DNA of 64,000 bases from G051132615 sp051132615 (lineage in GTDB: Bacteria > Pseudomonadota > Gammaproteobacteria > Burkholderiales > Neisseriaceae), in the NCBI RefSeq assembly GCF_051132615.1, contig NZ_CP152375.1, positions 1,364,001 through 1,428,000 of the forward strand, given 5' to 3'. Of this stretch, positions 53,835 through 61,813 are shown one piece after another; position 1 is the stretch's first letter, and every line of letters starts with the position of its first letter. Position numbers and translations under genes: made by a program. The notes beneath the pieces are model-generated. The model did not search any database and was not told where the DNA came from. It was given only the letters and a program-made list of their open reading frames with translations.

Positions 53835-55442
53835 TTAATGAGCAGCATGTGAAGAAGCACTGCTGTCTGCGGCACCATCCTTAGTTGGTTTCACCAGCCA
53901 CACCAACACGATCATCCCTAAAAATAAAACCGCCGAACCATAAAAAATATCATTAGCTGCTAAAGTAAAAGCCTGCTGATCAATCAACCGATTAATATAA
54001 GCTAAGGCTTGATCTGTGGTCATCCCCAATGCTTTTAATTGCTCAATAGTGGCACCACTAACAGGATCGCCCTGAACAATATGTTCTGTTAATTGGGCAT
54101 GGTGTAACTTTGCTCTGTCTTCCCACAGTGTTGTGGATAATGAAGTACCCATTGCCCCTGCGGTAATACGAACAAAGTTCATTAAGCCAGAAGCGGAAGG
54201 AATTTTCTCTGGCGGCAAACCTGCCATCCCCATTGTGATCAATGGAACAAAGAAAAATGCCATCGCAACCCCTTGTATCAAGGCAGGAACCATAATGGTG
54301 GTTAGGTCTGCATCAGTATTAAAGTGAGAGCGCATCCAAAACACCAAGACAAAGACAATAAAAGAAATGGTCGCAAACCAACGCACATCAAAGCGGCTGA
54401 TGTTTTTACCCACAAAAGGCATCATCACAATAGACAATAGCCCAACTGGCGCCAACGCCCAACCAGCATTGGTTGCTGTATAGCCCATATATTGTTGTAA
54501 CCATAAAGGTAATAACACCACATTACCAAAAAATAGGCCATACCCTACAGAAATCAAAATAGTGCCACAGGAAAAATTAATGCCCTTAAATAATTTGATA
54601 TCAATAACAGGATGCTCCTCAGCCCATTCCCAAATCACAAACACAACAAACCCAACTAAAGCGATTAAGCCAAGGACAATGACTTCGGTGGAAGCAAACC
54701 AATCGTTCTCTTTTCCCGTATCCAACATAATTTGTAAGGCACTGACCCAAATAACCAATAAGGCCAGACCGATTGAATCAATAGGCAATTTTTTCGTGGG
54801 CGTTTCTCTGTCTTTGTAAATCAGCCAAGTAATGAGGGCGGCAGCCAAACCAAATGGGATATTAATATAAAAAATCCACGACCATGATACGTGATCTGTA
54901 ATCCAACCACCCAATAGTGGTCCAGCAATTGGTGCAACAGAGGTTGTCATGGACCAAATGGCCATAGCAGAGCCTGCCTTTGCTTTTGGATAACTAGACA
55001 GCAATAAAGACTGAGATAAAGGGATCATGGGGCCAGCAACAAACCCTTGCATCACCCGAAAACCAATTAAAGCTTCCAAAGAATGGGCAAAACCACATAA
55101 CCATGAAGCCAACACAAAAAGTAAAATACTGGCCACAAATAAACGCACGGCACCAATACGAACCGTCAAAAAGCCTGTTAACGGCACAGAAATGGCATTG
55201 GCTACAGCAAAACTGGTAATTACCCATGTTCCCTGATTAGGGCTTACCCCTAAATCACCAGCAATAGCAGGTAAAGAAACATTGGCAATAGAAGAATCCA
55301 ATACATTCATGAATGTCGCTAAAGACAATGCCAATGTACCCAAAGCCAACTGTTTGCCTGATAAGGGTTCAAGTGCCATAGGCTTTTTTGCTTCTGATCC
55401 AGCCCCATTAGTTGAATCAGAAGAGGAAATTACCTGTGCCAT
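53835..55442 (-). CDS. emrB: multidrug efflux transporter EmrB (MFS, DHA2)
   Basis: 535 residues with about 14 membrane helices. Family blocks: ATFMNVLDSSIANVSLPAIA in helix 1, ANAISVPLTGFLTVRIGAVR (motif A region), QGFVAGPMIPLSQSLLLSSY, and motif C VAPIAGPLLGGWITD. It works with the periplasmic adaptor EmrA, encoded 2 bases upstream, and an outer-membrane channel (not in this window) to expel hydrophobic drugs or uncouplers. The His-containing tail (SSASSHAAH) is cytoplasmic. Confidence 0.95.
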   Translation of the reverse strand: MAQVISSSDSTNGAGSEAKKPMALEPLSGKQLALGTLALSLATFMNVLDSSIANVSLPAIAGDLGVSPNQGTWVITSFAVANAISVPLTGFLTVRIGAVRLFVASILLFVLASWLCGFAHSLEALIGFRVMQGFVAGPMIPLSQSLLLSSYPKAKAGSAMAIWSMTTSVAPIAGPLLGGWITDHVSWSWIFYINIPFGLAAALITWLIYKDRETPTKKLPIDSIGLALLVIWVSALQIMLDTGKENDWFASTEVIVLGLIALVGFVVFVIWEWAEEHPVIDIKLFKGINFSCGTILISVGYGLFFGNVVLLPLWLQQYMGYTATNAGWALAPVGLLSIVMMPFVGKNISRFDVRWFATISFIVFVLVFWMRSHFNTDADLTTIMVPALIQGVAMAFFFVPLITMGMAGLPPEKIPSASGLMNFVRITAGAMGTSLSTTLWEDRAKLHHAQLTEHIVQGDPVSGATIEQLKALGMTTDQALAYINRLIDQQAFTLAANDIFYGSAVLFLGMIVLVWLVKPTKDGAADSSASSHAAH

Positions 55443-55444
55443 TA

Positions 55445-56764
55445 TTACTGACCTTTTTCGCTAACAATTTGCGACATGGTTTTTGCTTCAGCCGCTTCAG
55501 TGTTTTTTTCTGCAATAGGTTTACCTAAATTGGTCTGGATAATGTCATTTGCTAAAGCTTCACTTTCAGACTCTAATTTATTTAAATTAAATGCTTGGGT
55601 TTTTGTTGCCGAAGTTTTATTAACCTGATCAGATAACATTTTGCCACTTTTATCTTTAATATCTACAGTAACCGTCATAGATAAACCCACTTGTAGCGGG
55701 TGCTCTTTTAGCTCTTTTGGGTCTAAAGAAATGCGTACAGGCACACGTTGAACCACTTTAATCCAGTTCCCTGTTGCATTTTGTGCAGGCAATAAAGAAA
55801 AAGCAGAACCTGTTCCAGCACTCACACCTTCTAAAGTGCCATGGTAAACCACTTTTTTACCATACACATCGGCCACTAAAGTGGCTTTTTGTCCAATACG
55901 CATATCCCGTAATTGGACTTCTTTAAAGTTAGCATCTACCCATACTTGATTAAGTGGAATCACGCTCATCAACGGTGTACCTGCGCTGATTCTTTGCCCA
56001 ACCTGAACACTGCGTCTGGCGACATAACCATCTACTGGGGCAGGAATACTCATTCTTTGTAAGGTAATATAGGCTTCTTTTAGCTTTGCTTTTGCATTTA
56101 GTACATTAGGGTGGTTTTGCACATCAACACCATCAGTTAAAGACTGGTTTGACTTTAATTGCTCTTTAGCAGCATTGACAGCAGCTAAGGCTGAACTTTC
56201 CGCACTTTTAGCCGAGGACAATTGCACTTGAGCATGAATCAGCTCTTCTTGCGATAAAGCATCCCCTAAACCTTGGCGTCTTTTTAAGTCACCTTGTGCT
56301 TTAGCAACATCTACTTTTGCTTTTGCCAAACTGGCTTCACTTAATGCAATATTCGCTTGTAAAGAACGATTATTGGTATACAAAGAGCGCACTTGTCTGA
56401 CTGTTTGAGCCAAATCTGCCTGAGCTTGCTCTAAAACCATTTTGGCATCGGTCTGATCCAATAAAACGATGACTTGAGACTCTTTGACAAAATCTGTGTC
56501 GCGCACATCAACAGATAATACCGTGCCATTGACTTGTGAAGTTACTTGCACAATATCACTTTGCACATAAGCATTATCTGTTTCTTCGTAATGAGCAAAA
56601 AATAGATAATGCACAATCAAATAAAGGACAAATAATAAAACAACAATGATGGCAACAATAGCCAATAATTTTTTACGCTTTTTCTTTGCCTGAATGGTTT
56701 TGCTGTCTTGTGTGTTTTGGTTTTCTACAGGTTTATCGTGACTATTTTGGTTCTCTTCAGACAT
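55445..56764 (-). CDS. emrA: multidrug efflux membrane-fusion protein EmrA (HlyD family)
   Basis: A 439-residue adaptor. A cytoplasmic N-terminus and one membrane anchor (LLAIVAIIVVLLFVLYLIVH) precede the split lipoyl domain (DNAYVQSDIVQVTSQVNGTV and APVDGYVARRSVQVGQRISA). A long coiled coil rich in Ala, Gln and Lys (about residues 110-200) and a barrel domain (VWVDANFKEVQLRDMRIGQK) follow. Start ATG 56764 has AAGGAAA upstream. No regulator gene (MarR/EmrR) is next to it; dyads in the 279-base gap to valS (ACATATGT 56940-56947; TTCAC/GTGAA 56952-56966) are possible operator sites. Confidence 0.95.
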   Translation of the reverse strand: MSEENQNSHDKPVENQNTQDSKTIQAKKKRKKLLAIVAIIVVLLFVLYLIVHYLFFAHYEETDNAYVQSDIVQVTSQVNGTVLSVDVRDTDFVKESQVIVLLDQTDAKMVLEQAQADLAQTVRQVRSLYTNNRSLQANIALSEASLAKAKVDVAKAQGDLKRRQGLGDALSQEELIHAQVQLSSAKSAESSALAAVNAAKEQLKSNQSLTDGVDVQNHPNVLNAKAKLKEAYITLQRMSIPAPVDGYVARRSVQVGQRISAGTPLMSVIPLNQVWVDANFKEVQLRDMRIGQKATLVADVYGKKVVYHGTLEGVSAGTGSAFSLLPAQNATGNWIKVVQRVPVRISLDPKELKEHPLQVGLSMTVTVDIKDKSGKMLSDQVNKTSATKTQAFNLNKLESESEALANDIIQTNLGKPIAEKNTEAAEAKTMSQIVSEKGQ

Positions 56765-56985
56765 TATTCTTTTCCTTGCGTCTTGCTTAATACAATACTC
56801 TTGTGGTCAAAAAGATGTAATGTACTCCTTTTCTCCTTAATTAGAAACTATCTGTGTATTTGTTTTTTATAAATAAATTCAAAATTTTTACCTTGACTTC
56901 CCGATAAAAATCATAGCAAACCACAAGAGACATACTTGAACATATGTATTATTCACGTAAAGTGAAAGTGGATGAAGAAACCCCA

Positions 56986-57003
56986 TATAATTTGCGTTAT
57001 AAT
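56986..57003 (+). promoter_or_regulatory. candidate valS promoter (two TATAAT boxes)
   Basis: TATAAT occurs twice, at 56986-56991 and 56998-57003, just upstream of the valS start. No good -35 is visible at either spacing. Confidence 0.3.
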
Positions 57004-57043
57004 TGCCCTTTATTTTTTACTTATTGATGATCAGAGCAATTTT

Positions 57044-59866
57044 ATGAGTTCAACCAAATACGACCCACAGCAAATTGAACAAAAATGGTATCAAAACTGG
57101 GAAGAAAATGGCTATTTTAGACCCAGCATGGACAAAAATGCCCCTAGTTTTTCTATTCAACTCCCACCGCCAAATGTTACTGGTACTTTACATATGGGGC
57201 ATGCCTTTAACCAAACCATTATGGATGGATTAACCCGCTACTACAGAATGAAAGGTTATAACACCGCTTGGATTCCTGGTTCTGATCATGCAGGGATTGC
57301 TACACAAATTGTGGTGGAGCGCCAATTGGCTGAGCAAAACAAAAACCGTCATGATTTAGGTCGTGAAGCCTTTGTTGATGAAATATGGGCATGGAAAAAA
57401 ATCTCTGGCAATACCATTACTGAACAAATGCGTCGTATGGGCTGTTCAGTTGATTGGTCACTGGAGTATTTCACTATGGATGAACCACGTGCAAAAGTGG
57501 TCAGTGAAGTATTTGTCCGATTATTTGAACAAGGCTTGATCTACCGAGGCAAACGACTGGTCAATTGGGACCCAATATTAGGCACTGCTGTGTCTGATTT
57601 AGAGGTCATCAGCGAGGAAGAAGATGGTCATATGTGGCATATTCGTTATCCTGTTGTTGATAGCGATGATACGGTTATTGTAGCCACAACACGACCTGAA
57701 ACACTATTGGGTGATGTCGCTGTTGCTGTCCACCCAGAAGATGAACGATTTGCTCACCTTATTGGCAAAAAATTAATGCTGCCTTTAACAAACAGACAAA
57801 TCCCCATCATTGCAGATGAATACGTTGATCCTGAATTTGGCACAGGCTTTGTTAAAATTACCCCGGCTCATGATTTTAACGATTATGAAGTCGGCAAACG
57901 CCATCAAACTGCTTTGATCAATGTGTTCGATTTAACCGCTAAAATTTTACCTCAAGCACAAGTATTTGATTTTCAAGGACAGGTTTTAGAGGCCTTTGAT
58001 ATTCCAGAAAAATATGCAGGTTTAGATCGTTTTGCTGCGCGTAAGCTTATCGTAGAAGATTTAAAAGCCCAAGAATTGCTTATTGAAGTTAAACCTCATA
58101 AATTGATGACCCCCCGAGGAGATAGAACAGGTAGCGTGATTGAGCCTATGCTAACCGATCAATGGTTTATGTCTATGTCTGAAATCGGAAAAGACGATCC
58201 TACAGGTAAAAGTATTGCCCAAAAAGCCATAGATGCCGTTGCTTCTAACGAAGTAAAATTCATTCCTGAAAACTGGGTCAATACATACAACCAATGGATG
58301 AATAATATTCAAGATTGGTGTATTTCTCGTCAACTATGGTGGGGACATCAAATTCCAGCATGGTATGATGAAACAGGCAAAGTTTATGTTGCCAGAACAC
58401 AGGAAGAAGCACAACAACAAGCTGGCTCAAATAAATTGACACGAGACGCAGACGTTTTAGACACATGGTTCAGTTCTGCTTTAGTCCCTTTTTCAACATT
58501 AGGTTGGGAAAATGAATCATCAAAAACGCCACAATTAGATGCCTTTTTACCTTCAAGTGTTCTGGTCACAGGTTACGAAATCATTTTCTTCTGGGTTGCC
58601 CGCATGATTATGATGAGTACTCACTTTACAGGTAAAGTACCGTTTAAAGATGTGTATATTCATGGCATGGTGCGCGACCATGAGGGCAAAAAAATGTCCA
58701 AGTCAGAAGGCAATGTTATTGACCCTGTAGACTTGATTGATGGCATTGATTTACCTCTATTACTACAAAAACGCACAACAGGTTTACGCCGTCCAGAAAA
58801 AGCGCCTACAATCATTAAAGCCACAGAAAAACAATTTCCTGATGGCATCCCAGCATATGGGACAGATGCGCTTCGTTTCAGTATGGCCAGTTATGCCAGT
58901 TTAGGTCGTTCAATCAACTTTGATTTTAAACGTTGTGAAGGGTATCGTAATTTTTGCAATAAATTATGGAATGCCACTCGCTTTGTCCAAATGAATGTTG
59001 AGGGACAAGATTGTGGTTTAGATGATGCGAACCTACCCTCTAGCTTTGTTGATGAATGGATTCATTCTCGTTTACAACAAACCAAACAAACCGTCACAGA
59101 AGCTTTTGATACTTATCGGTTTGATTTGGCAGCACAAGCTATTTATGAATTTGCTTGGAATGAGTACTGTGACTGGTATGTAGAGTTAGCCAAAGTTCAA
59201 TTGCAAAGTGGAGATGAAAAATATGCCACAGCCACCCGTCGTACGCTTTTACATATATTAGAAAGTATTTTACGTTTGGCTCACCCCATTATGCCATTTA
59301 TTACAGAAGAATTATGGCAAACCGTCGCACCATTAGCAGGAAAAAAACGAACCCAAAGTATTATGATTGCACCGTGGCCTAAAGCCTACCCTGACAGAAT
59401 CAATCAAGAAGCACTGGCACAAATGACGGCTTTTCAAGAACTCGTCAATACTGTACGTAATCTTAGAGGGGAGATGGGTATAGGCCCCGCAGTTAAAGCG
59501 CCTTTATTCCTCGAAAATGGACAAGCCTTTGCTCATACTTTGCCTTATCTAAAATTACTGGCTAGATTAAGTGATGCCACAATCGTGGACAAATTACCAG
59601 AAAACGAAGATGCACCAGTGGCCATTTGTGCCCAAACGCGCTTAATGTTGATTGTGGAAATAGATAAAGCCGCAGAAACAGCTCGTTTAAGCAAAGAGCT
59701 GGAAAAACTCAATAAAGAAAAAGACAAATTAGACGCTAAATTGAGTAAACCTGGCTATCTTGATAAAGCGCCTGCCCATCTGGTACAAAAAGATCAAGAG
59801 CAATTAGCCGCTTTAGTTGAAAAAGAAGGAAAAATTAAAGCTCAATTAGAAAAACTAAAAATATAA
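57044..59866 (+). CDS. valS: valyl-tRNA synthetase
   Basis: A 940-residue class I synthetase. PPPNVTGTLHMGHAF holds the HIGH-type motif near residue 49, KKMSKSEGNV the KMSKS motif near 549, GHQIPAWYDE and the CP1 editing domain (VATTRPETLLGDVAVAVHPE) are complete, and the C-terminal coiled coil (EKLNKEKDKLDAKLSKPGYL) is present. ATG 57044 fits the family N-terminus MSSTKYDPQQIEQKWY; a longer frame starting at 56972 would add a spurious hydrophobic leader. Confidence 0.97.
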   Translation: MSSTKYDPQQIEQKWYQNWEENGYFRPSMDKNAPSFSIQLPPPNVTGTLHMGHAFNQTIMDGLTRYYRMKGYNTAWIPGSDHAGIATQIVVERQLAEQNKNRHDLGREAFVDEIWAWKKISGNTITEQMRRMGCSVDWSLEYFTMDEPRAKVVSEVFVRLFEQGLIYRGKRLVNWDPILGTAVSDLEVISEEEDGHMWHIRYPVVDSDDTVIVATTRPETLLGDVAVAVHPEDERFAHLIGKKLMLPLTNRQIPIIADEYVDPEFGTGFVKITPAHDFNDYEVGKRHQTALINVFDLTAKILPQAQVFDFQGQVLEAFDIPEKYAGLDRFAARKLIVEDLKAQELLIEVKPHKLMTPRGDRTGSVIEPMLTDQWFMSMSEIGKDDPTGKSIAQKAIDAVASNEVKFIPENWVNTYNQWMNNIQDWCISRQLWWGHQIPAWYDETGKVYVARTQEEAQQQAGSNKLTRDADVLDTWFSSALVPFSTLGWENESSKTPQLDAFLPSSVLVTGYEIIFFWVARMIMMSTHFTGKVPFKDVYIHGMVRDHEGKKMSKSEGNVIDPVDLIDGIDLPLLLQKRTTGLRRPEKAPTIIKATEKQFPDGIPAYGTDALRFSMASYASLGRSINFDFKRCEGYRNFCNKLWNATRFVQMNVEGQDCGLDDANLPSSFVDEWIHSRLQQTKQTVTEAFDTYRFDLAAQAIYEFAWNEYCDWYVELAKVQLQSGDEKYATATRRTLLHILESILRLAHPIMPFITEELWQTVAPLAGKKRTQSIMIAPWPKAYPDRINQEALAQMTAFQELVNTVRNLRGEMGIGPAVKAPLFLENGQAFAHTLPYLKLLARLSDATIVDKLPENEDAPVAICAQTRLMLIVEIDKAAETARLSKELEKLNKEKDKLDAKLSKPGYLDKAPAHLVQKDQEQLAALVEKEGKIKAQLEKLKI

Positions 59867-59883
59867 CTTCTTAATTTATTTTA

Positions 59884-59916
59884 TTTACGGTATTTGAATA
59901 TATCAAATACCGTAAA
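59884..59916. terminator. hairpin between valS and the DUF262 gene
   Basis: Perfect 14-bp stem TTTACGGTATTTGA (59884-59897) / TCAAATACCGTAAA (59903-59916), 5-base loop; A/T-rich flanks suggest a bidirectional terminator. Confidence 0.7.
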
Positions 59917-59927
59917 TATTTATGGCA

Positions 59928-61706
59928 TCAAATCTCTTGTATGTTCAAATCTCTTAACTCTTCTACATCCAGAATAAAAGCTATATGTTTCATAAACCAT
60001 TTATAACGATCTAACATTGCTTTTTCATTCCATTGTTTACCATATGTATTTAATTCAAAATCACGGCTAATTTCTTGTGTAATACGAAAAGCTGTCATTT
60101 TGTCATTTTGAGACCCATTTTTGTGTTTTCCATTATATACTTTAATCTTATCTTGAAAACTACTATTACCAGCAACTACATTTTTTCTTCCACTAAGCAA
60201 AGTAAGATTACCTGCACTATTTAACCATTTTTGCGCTACTTTTGTATCAATAAAATCCCAACCTATAGCTTTACTGTAATTTTTAGGGAGAACATGTTCT
60301 ATTTGTAAATTTGAGTCCCAATAAATGAAAGCAGAATTACTATTATCTGTCATTTCATATTCAATCAAAATTAGTAAAGATTTGCACCAAGCGGTGTTAT
60401 AAATATCATTACTAGATAAATTTAGCTTAACAGCATTAATAATGTCATCTTTAATTAATTTTTCATTTAAGATTGATTCAATGTATTCAATATTCTTATT
60501 CTCTTTAATTAAACTTATTAATTTAAAAGAGGTTTGTTTAATAGCCGATAAAGTTCGGCCAGATATCCAATATAAGTAATAAAAACGTCGTACTACTATT
60601 TTTAATCTTTCATAATCAGAATATTTTGAAAATAATGCTGTCATTAATATTGATTGCCAATACATACTCCATGGTAGATACCAAAAAGAAAATAAAATAT
60701 TATCTTCTTTCTCATAAATTTCTTTAGAGTAAATTTTTGCAAATTGTCTTAATTTTGAAACAACCTCAATTGGATCTTTTGATTCAAAAACAATTTCTAA
60801 TTCATCATGAATAGACTTTTTAGGATTTTGAGCAAGCTCATAATATCCATAAAGGTTAAAAAAACTTGTCAAATTAATAATTTCTTTTAAATCAGCCGTA
60901 ATTTCATTCCAATCAGAAATAAATTGGTTTTCTTTTTGTTTACGACACTCTTCATCTCCAGAATACTTTGAATACAATTTTTCTAATAAAAAGCTCTTTA
61001 TCAAATCAGCTACAGTTAGATTTAATCCTCTATCATTTAAAACTTGAAATAATTTAATTGCAAATCCTCTACTACTACAATCTATTCTGATCACCCTAAC
61101 TCTATCAAATAAATAGTTCACAAATAAATCAATCTCTTTTGGTGCTAATTTTGATAATTTATCTCTAAAGATATATGCAGAATTTATAAATTTGAATTTT
61201 GGTTCTTCATCTTGCTTCAATTCAGTTTTTGTTGGTTTAGGAAATTCAAAAACTTGCCCTTTTACGATTAAATCATCAAAGTCGCTCTGATGTTGCCGAT
61301 GAGTAAATAAAGTTAAACGATTGCTATTACCATAATATTTAATTGCACTTTCAATAACATTTTTTTGTACTACATTATGACCTTGCTCAGACTCATTTAG
61401 ATTAGGATATAAATCTCGCAAAACAGAAAATAAAATAACGAGCGTTGTTAAACGTTGCTGCCCATCTACAATATCTAAATAAACAGTTTTCTCATCATTG
61501 AGAGGCTTTGCTGTAATAATAGATCCTAAAAAATAATTCTCTTCATCTGATTCAAATGCTTCTTGTAAGTCATCCCATAATTGCTCAATTTGTTCTTCTC
61601 CCCATTTATATGGTCTTTGATATTCTGGTACTCTATAAAGAGATTGAGAATCAGTAAACAATTGTCGTATTGAAAGGCTATGGGGAGTAAATGTTTGATC
61701 TGACAT
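59928..61706 (-). CDS. DUF262/DUF1524 protein, GmrSD-like nuclease (possible phage defence)
   Basis: A 592-residue protein more AT-rich than its neighbours. The N-terminal DUF262 part has YRVPEYQRPYKWGEEQIEQL, FLGSIITA and the ParB-like DIVDGQQRLTTLVILFSVLR near residue 80. The C-terminal DUF1524 part has IEHVLPKN (HxxP-type His-Me/HNH nuclease) and AGNLTLLSGRKNVVAGNSSF. Both halves of GmrS/GmrD are in one chain, as in single-chain type IV restriction systems that cut modified phage DNA. Role inferred from family; no other defence gene adjoins it. Its ribosome-binding site is inside the inverted repeat at 61709-61747. Confidence 0.85.
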   Translation of the reverse strand: MSDQTFTPHSLSIRQLFTDSQSLYRVPEYQRPYKWGEEQIEQLWDDLQEAFESDEENYFLGSIITAKPLNDEKTVYLDIVDGQQRLTTLVILFSVLRDLYPNLNESEQGHNVVQKNVIESAIKYYGNSNRLTLFTHRQHQSDFDDLIVKGQVFEFPKPTKTELKQDEEPKFKFINSAYIFRDKLSKLAPKEIDLFVNYLFDRVRVIRIDCSSRGFAIKLFQVLNDRGLNLTVADLIKSFLLEKLYSKYSGDEECRKQKENQFISDWNEITADLKEIINLTSFFNLYGYYELAQNPKKSIHDELEIVFESKDPIEVVSKLRQFAKIYSKEIYEKEDNILFSFWYLPWSMYWQSILMTALFSKYSDYERLKIVVRRFYYLYWISGRTLSAIKQTSFKLISLIKENKNIEYIESILNEKLIKDDIINAVKLNLSSNDIYNTAWCKSLLILIEYEMTDNSNSAFIYWDSNLQIEHVLPKNYSKAIGWDFIDTKVAQKWLNSAGNLTLLSGRKNVVAGNSSFQDKIKVYNGKHKNGSQNDKMTAFRITQEISRDFELNTYGKQWNEKAMLDRYKWFMKHIAFILDVEELRDLNIQEI

Positions 61707-61708
61707 AT

Positions 61709-61747
61709 GTTAAAATCCTAAAAATCAAATTATTTTAGGATTTTAAC
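61709..61747 (-). promoter_or_regulatory. 15-bp inverted repeat covering the ribosome-binding site of the DUF262 gene
   Basis: GTTAAAATCCTAAAA (61709-61723) and its exact complement TTTTAGGATTTTAAC (61733-61747) flank a 9-base loop. On the coding strand the proximal arm contains the only Shine-Dalgarno-like TAGGAT and ends 2 bases before ATG 61706. A folded mRNA would hide the start; as DNA it could be an operator for self-control. Confidence 0.7.
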
Positions 61748-61813
61748 ATAAAACAAAATAAATTTAATATTTAAATTAAATTTTATACTCTGCAACAAAT
61801 AATTATTTCTACT

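Noticed and set aside
56972..57043. Longer valS with a hydrophobic N-terminal extension
   Set aside because: The extension overlaps the -10 boxes and is not part of the family; ATG 57044 fits the known N-terminus.
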